This document shows, in pieces, positions 62,257 to 64,000 of a stretch of DNA of 64,000 bases. The position numbers were made by a program, and so were the translations under genes. Below the pieces are notes generated by a model, which did not search any database, was not told the DNA's origin, and saw only the letters and a list, made by a program, of their open reading frames with translations. This DNA comes from Candidatus Manganitrophus noduliformans. GTDB taxonomy: Bacteria > Nitrospirota > Nitrospiria > SBBL01 > Manganitrophaceae. The DNA lies in contig NZ_VTOW01000001.1 in NCBI RefSeq assembly GCF_012184425.1, forward strand, positions 1,426,001 through 1,490,000. Direction: 5' to 3'. Each line of letters begins with the position of its first letter. Position 1 is the stretch's first letter.

Positions 62257-62488
62257 TTTCCCTCCTTAGCGGTTTGGTTGATAAGTGTTTATTTGATTTA
62301 GGCGCCCCAACTCTCCAGGCCCCGGATCATTTCCGGAAGGTACTCGGCGACTTTATTTTCCTGTGGAACACGGCGGGATATTATCTGTTAACTTAAGTAA
62401 TTGCAAGCAAAATTATATCCTAGGTAATAACGGCTGACGCATCGTATTCTTTTATGTTGGGCGGCCGATCGAATCGCTGAGATAGGGC

Positions 62489-62517
62489 TTGATTAGGCCT
62501 CAGAGAGCCGGTATAAT
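62489..62517 (+). promoter_or_regulatory. def-fmt promoter
   Basis: TTGATT (62489-62494) and TATAAT (62512-62517) are 17 bp apart, giving a leader of about 27 bases before def. Confidence 0.75.
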
Positions 62518-62549
62518 TTTTATTTTCGGATGGATAGGAGTTCTTCGCA

Positions 62550-63077
62550 ATGCCGGTTCTGGAAATTGTAAAATACCCGGCCCCGGTCCTGCTTCAGCGG
62601 GCCGAAGAGGTCCGAGAGGTCGACGGCGCGCTTCAGAAGCAAATCGACGAGATGATCGAGACCCTCTATGCCGCACCCGGTCTCGGGCTGGCCGCCCCTC
62701 AAGTAGGCGATTCCCGCCGTTTTTTTGTTTACGATCTTTCGGTTCAAGAGGAAGAGCCGGTTGCCCGCAAAGGACCGCTGGTTGTTCTCAACCCGGAGAT
62801 TTTGGAGATGGAGGGGGAAGAGGTTTCCGATGAAGGGTGCCTTTCGATCCCGGGCTATCATGAAAAGGTAAAACGGGCCTATCGTGTTCTTCTCCGGGGG
62901 CTTGATCGGGAGGGGAAAGAGATCCGTATTGAAGGAGAGGGGCTTCTCGCCCGGCTCTTTCAGCATGAGGTGGACCACATCAACGGCGTTCTGATGGTCG
63001 AGCGCTTCAGCAGCCTCAAAAAAGATATCTTCTTCCGCAAGTTCAAAAAAATGCTGAAGCAGGGAGAGTCCTTTTGA
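62550..63077 (+). CDS. def: peptide deformylase
   Basis: Removes the formyl group from new polypeptides using Fe or Zn. All three motifs are present in 175 residues: GLGLAAPQVG (44-53), EGCLSIPG with metal ligand C97, and QHEVDH with H139, E140, H143. ATG 62550 follows ATAGGAG. The fmt gene begins 1 base after its stop. Confidence 0.97.
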   Translation: MPVLEIVKYPAPVLLQRAEEVREVDGALQKQIDEMIETLYAAPGLGLAAPQVGDSRRFFVYDLSVQEEEPVARKGPLVVLNPEILEMEGEEVSDEGCLSIPGYHEKVKRAYRVLLRGLDREGKEIRIEGEGLLARLFQHEVDHINGVLMVERFSSLKKDIFFRKFKKMLKQGESF

Positions 63078-63078
63078 T

Positions 63079-64000
63079 ATGCCCGCAACAAACCCGAAGC
63101 GGCTGCGCGCTGTTTTCATGGGGACTCCCGACTTCGCTCTTCCCACGTTCGAGGCGCTCGCCGCGTCTGAAGAGATCATTGCCGTCGTCACTCAGCCTGA
63201 TCGTCCGAAGGGACGCGGCGAGATCTTAACCCCTCCTCCGATTAAAATAGCTGCTCTCAAGCGGTCGATCCCGGTTTCACAACCGGAGCGGATTCGAAAA
63301 GATCCCGCTTTCATCCAACATCTCTCTCAACTCGCGCCCGATGTCATTATTGTCGTCGCCTTCGGCCAGATTCTTCCGGAGTCGGTGTTGAAGATCCCGC
63401 GATTCGGCTGCATCAATGTCCATGCTTCCCTCTTGCCGAAGTACCGCGGGGCGGCGCCGATTCAGTGGGCGATCATCCGGGGAGAGCGGGAGACCGGGGT
63501 GACGACGATGCAAATGGACCCCGGAATGGATACCGGACCGATGTTGCTTCGGCGTTCTGTCCCGATCGAGCCAAGCGATACGGCGGCGACCCTTTCTCCG
63601 CGCCTGGCGAAGATCGGCGCGTCGGTGTTGGTCGAAACCCTCTCTATTTTGAAGGAGGGGAAGCTCGCTCCGATCACGCAAGATCATTCGCAGGCGACTC
63701 TGGCGCCCCTTCTTAAAAAAGAAGACGGCCTCATCAGTTGGGAGGAGAGCGCCGAGGCGATCTCTCATCGGGCAAGAGGGGTCGATCCCTGGCCGGGGAC
63801 GACGACCTTCTATCAGGGAAAACGCTGGAAGATCACAGAACTTCATATCGGAAGCCGGGAGGGAGAATGGGGCCGGCCGGGTGAAATCATCCGTCTTTCC
63901 GAGAAAGGACTTGAAGTGGCCGCGGGGATGGGTTATATCTTAATCAATGAATTGCAGCCGGAAGGGGGTCGGAGGATGACCGCTTGGGAGTATGCGGCAG
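63079..64000 (+). CDS. fmt: methionyl-tRNA formyltransferase, 5' part
   Basis: Formylates the methionine on initiator tRNA. The frame starts MPATNPKRLRAVFMGTPDFALP and runs to the window end without a stop (307 codons seen; usual length about 310-320). The folate-site motif NVHASLLPKYRGAAPIQWAI contains the SLLP signature and the catalytic His and Asp lie in the expected order. It overlaps def by operon spacing and has its substrate tRNA gene 3 kb upstream. Confidence 0.95.
   Translation, partial: MPATNPKRLRAVFMGTPDFALPTFEALAASEEIIAVVTQPDRPKGRGEILTPPPIKIAALKRSIPVSQPERIRKDPAFIQHLSQLAPDVIIVVAFGQILPESVLKIPRFGCINVHASLLPKYRGAAPIQWAIIRGERETGVTTMQMDPGMDTGPMLLRRSVPIEPSDTAATLSPRLAKIGASVLVETLSILKEGKLAPITQDHSQATLAPLLKKEDGLISWEESAEAISHRARGVDPWPGTTTFYQGKRWKITELHIGSREGEWGRPGEIIRLSEKGLEVAAGMGYILINELQPEGGRRMTAWEYAA

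Overview
The window is about 57 percent G+C by eye, single-chromosome bacterial DNA with no rRNA, transposase, phage or CRISPR array. Tandem multiheme c-type cytochromes beside an outer-membrane beta-barrel, NHL-repeat lipoproteins, a DapL-type lysine pathway, a GEMM riboswitch and a LexA-linked family B polymerase suggest a Gram-negative, metal- or electron-transfer-active member of Nitrospirota or a deltaproteobacterium-like lineage (Candidatus Manganitrophus-type organisms would fit). That assignment is inference from gene content, not a search.

Layout. 1-8100: a signalling module (zinc ribbon, CheY-like regulator, GAF-PAS histidine kinase, double-domain KaiC-like ATPase, winged-helix protein) and a run of small membrane or secreted proteins whose two main promoters share an unusual 18-bp dyad placed 20 bp upstream of an identical -10 hexamer. 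8189-12046: a compact lexA / RecA-like / small protein / family B DNA polymerase operon under a LexA-type palindrome that overlaps promoter and start codon. 12269-13354: a GEMM-I riboswitch with terminator in front of a fibronectin type III surface protein; the ligand-discriminating base reads A, the cyclic GMP-AMP-type variant. 13419-16190: rsmI, gmhA, ugd.

16207-37198 is the most distinctive block: two triheme c7-like cytochromes with two repeat proteins on the minus strand, divergent from an eight-gene plus-strand operon (5-heme cytochrome, NHL lipoprotein, 4-heme cytochrome, SurA-N-like protein, 614-residue beta-barrel, second NHL lipoprotein, 1018-residue cytochrome with 11 CxxCH motifs plus one CX3CH, FGE-like protein). 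Two giant paralogous beta-propeller lipoproteins lie convergent to it. Together these look like a porin-cytochrome conduit for moving electrons across the outer membrane.

37258-52189 is one long minus-strand biosynthetic cluster: argD, argF, argG, argH, a 51-residue LptM-like lipoprotein, a B12-radical SAM protein, lysA, a membrane protein, dapF, dapA, dapB, dapL, folK, a deoxynucleoside kinase and panC. It covers most of arginine from ornithine and lysine from aspartate semialdehyde, plus folate and pantothenate steps. 52437-59632 holds a PKD/Ycf48-like exported protein and a four-gene cyclic-di-GMP signalling operon (GGDEF-EAL, Zn-ribbon regulator, EAL-HDOD, exported YqgE). 60041-64000 holds initiator tRNA-fMet, pgi, a secreted conserved protein, def and a truncated fmt, so the formyl-methionine initiation components sit close together.

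Dispersed palindromes with GTAGGGGCG/CGCCCCTAC-type arms occur at gene boundaries from 18.9 to 55.3 kb, and in two cases have been read into the 3' end of a coding region.
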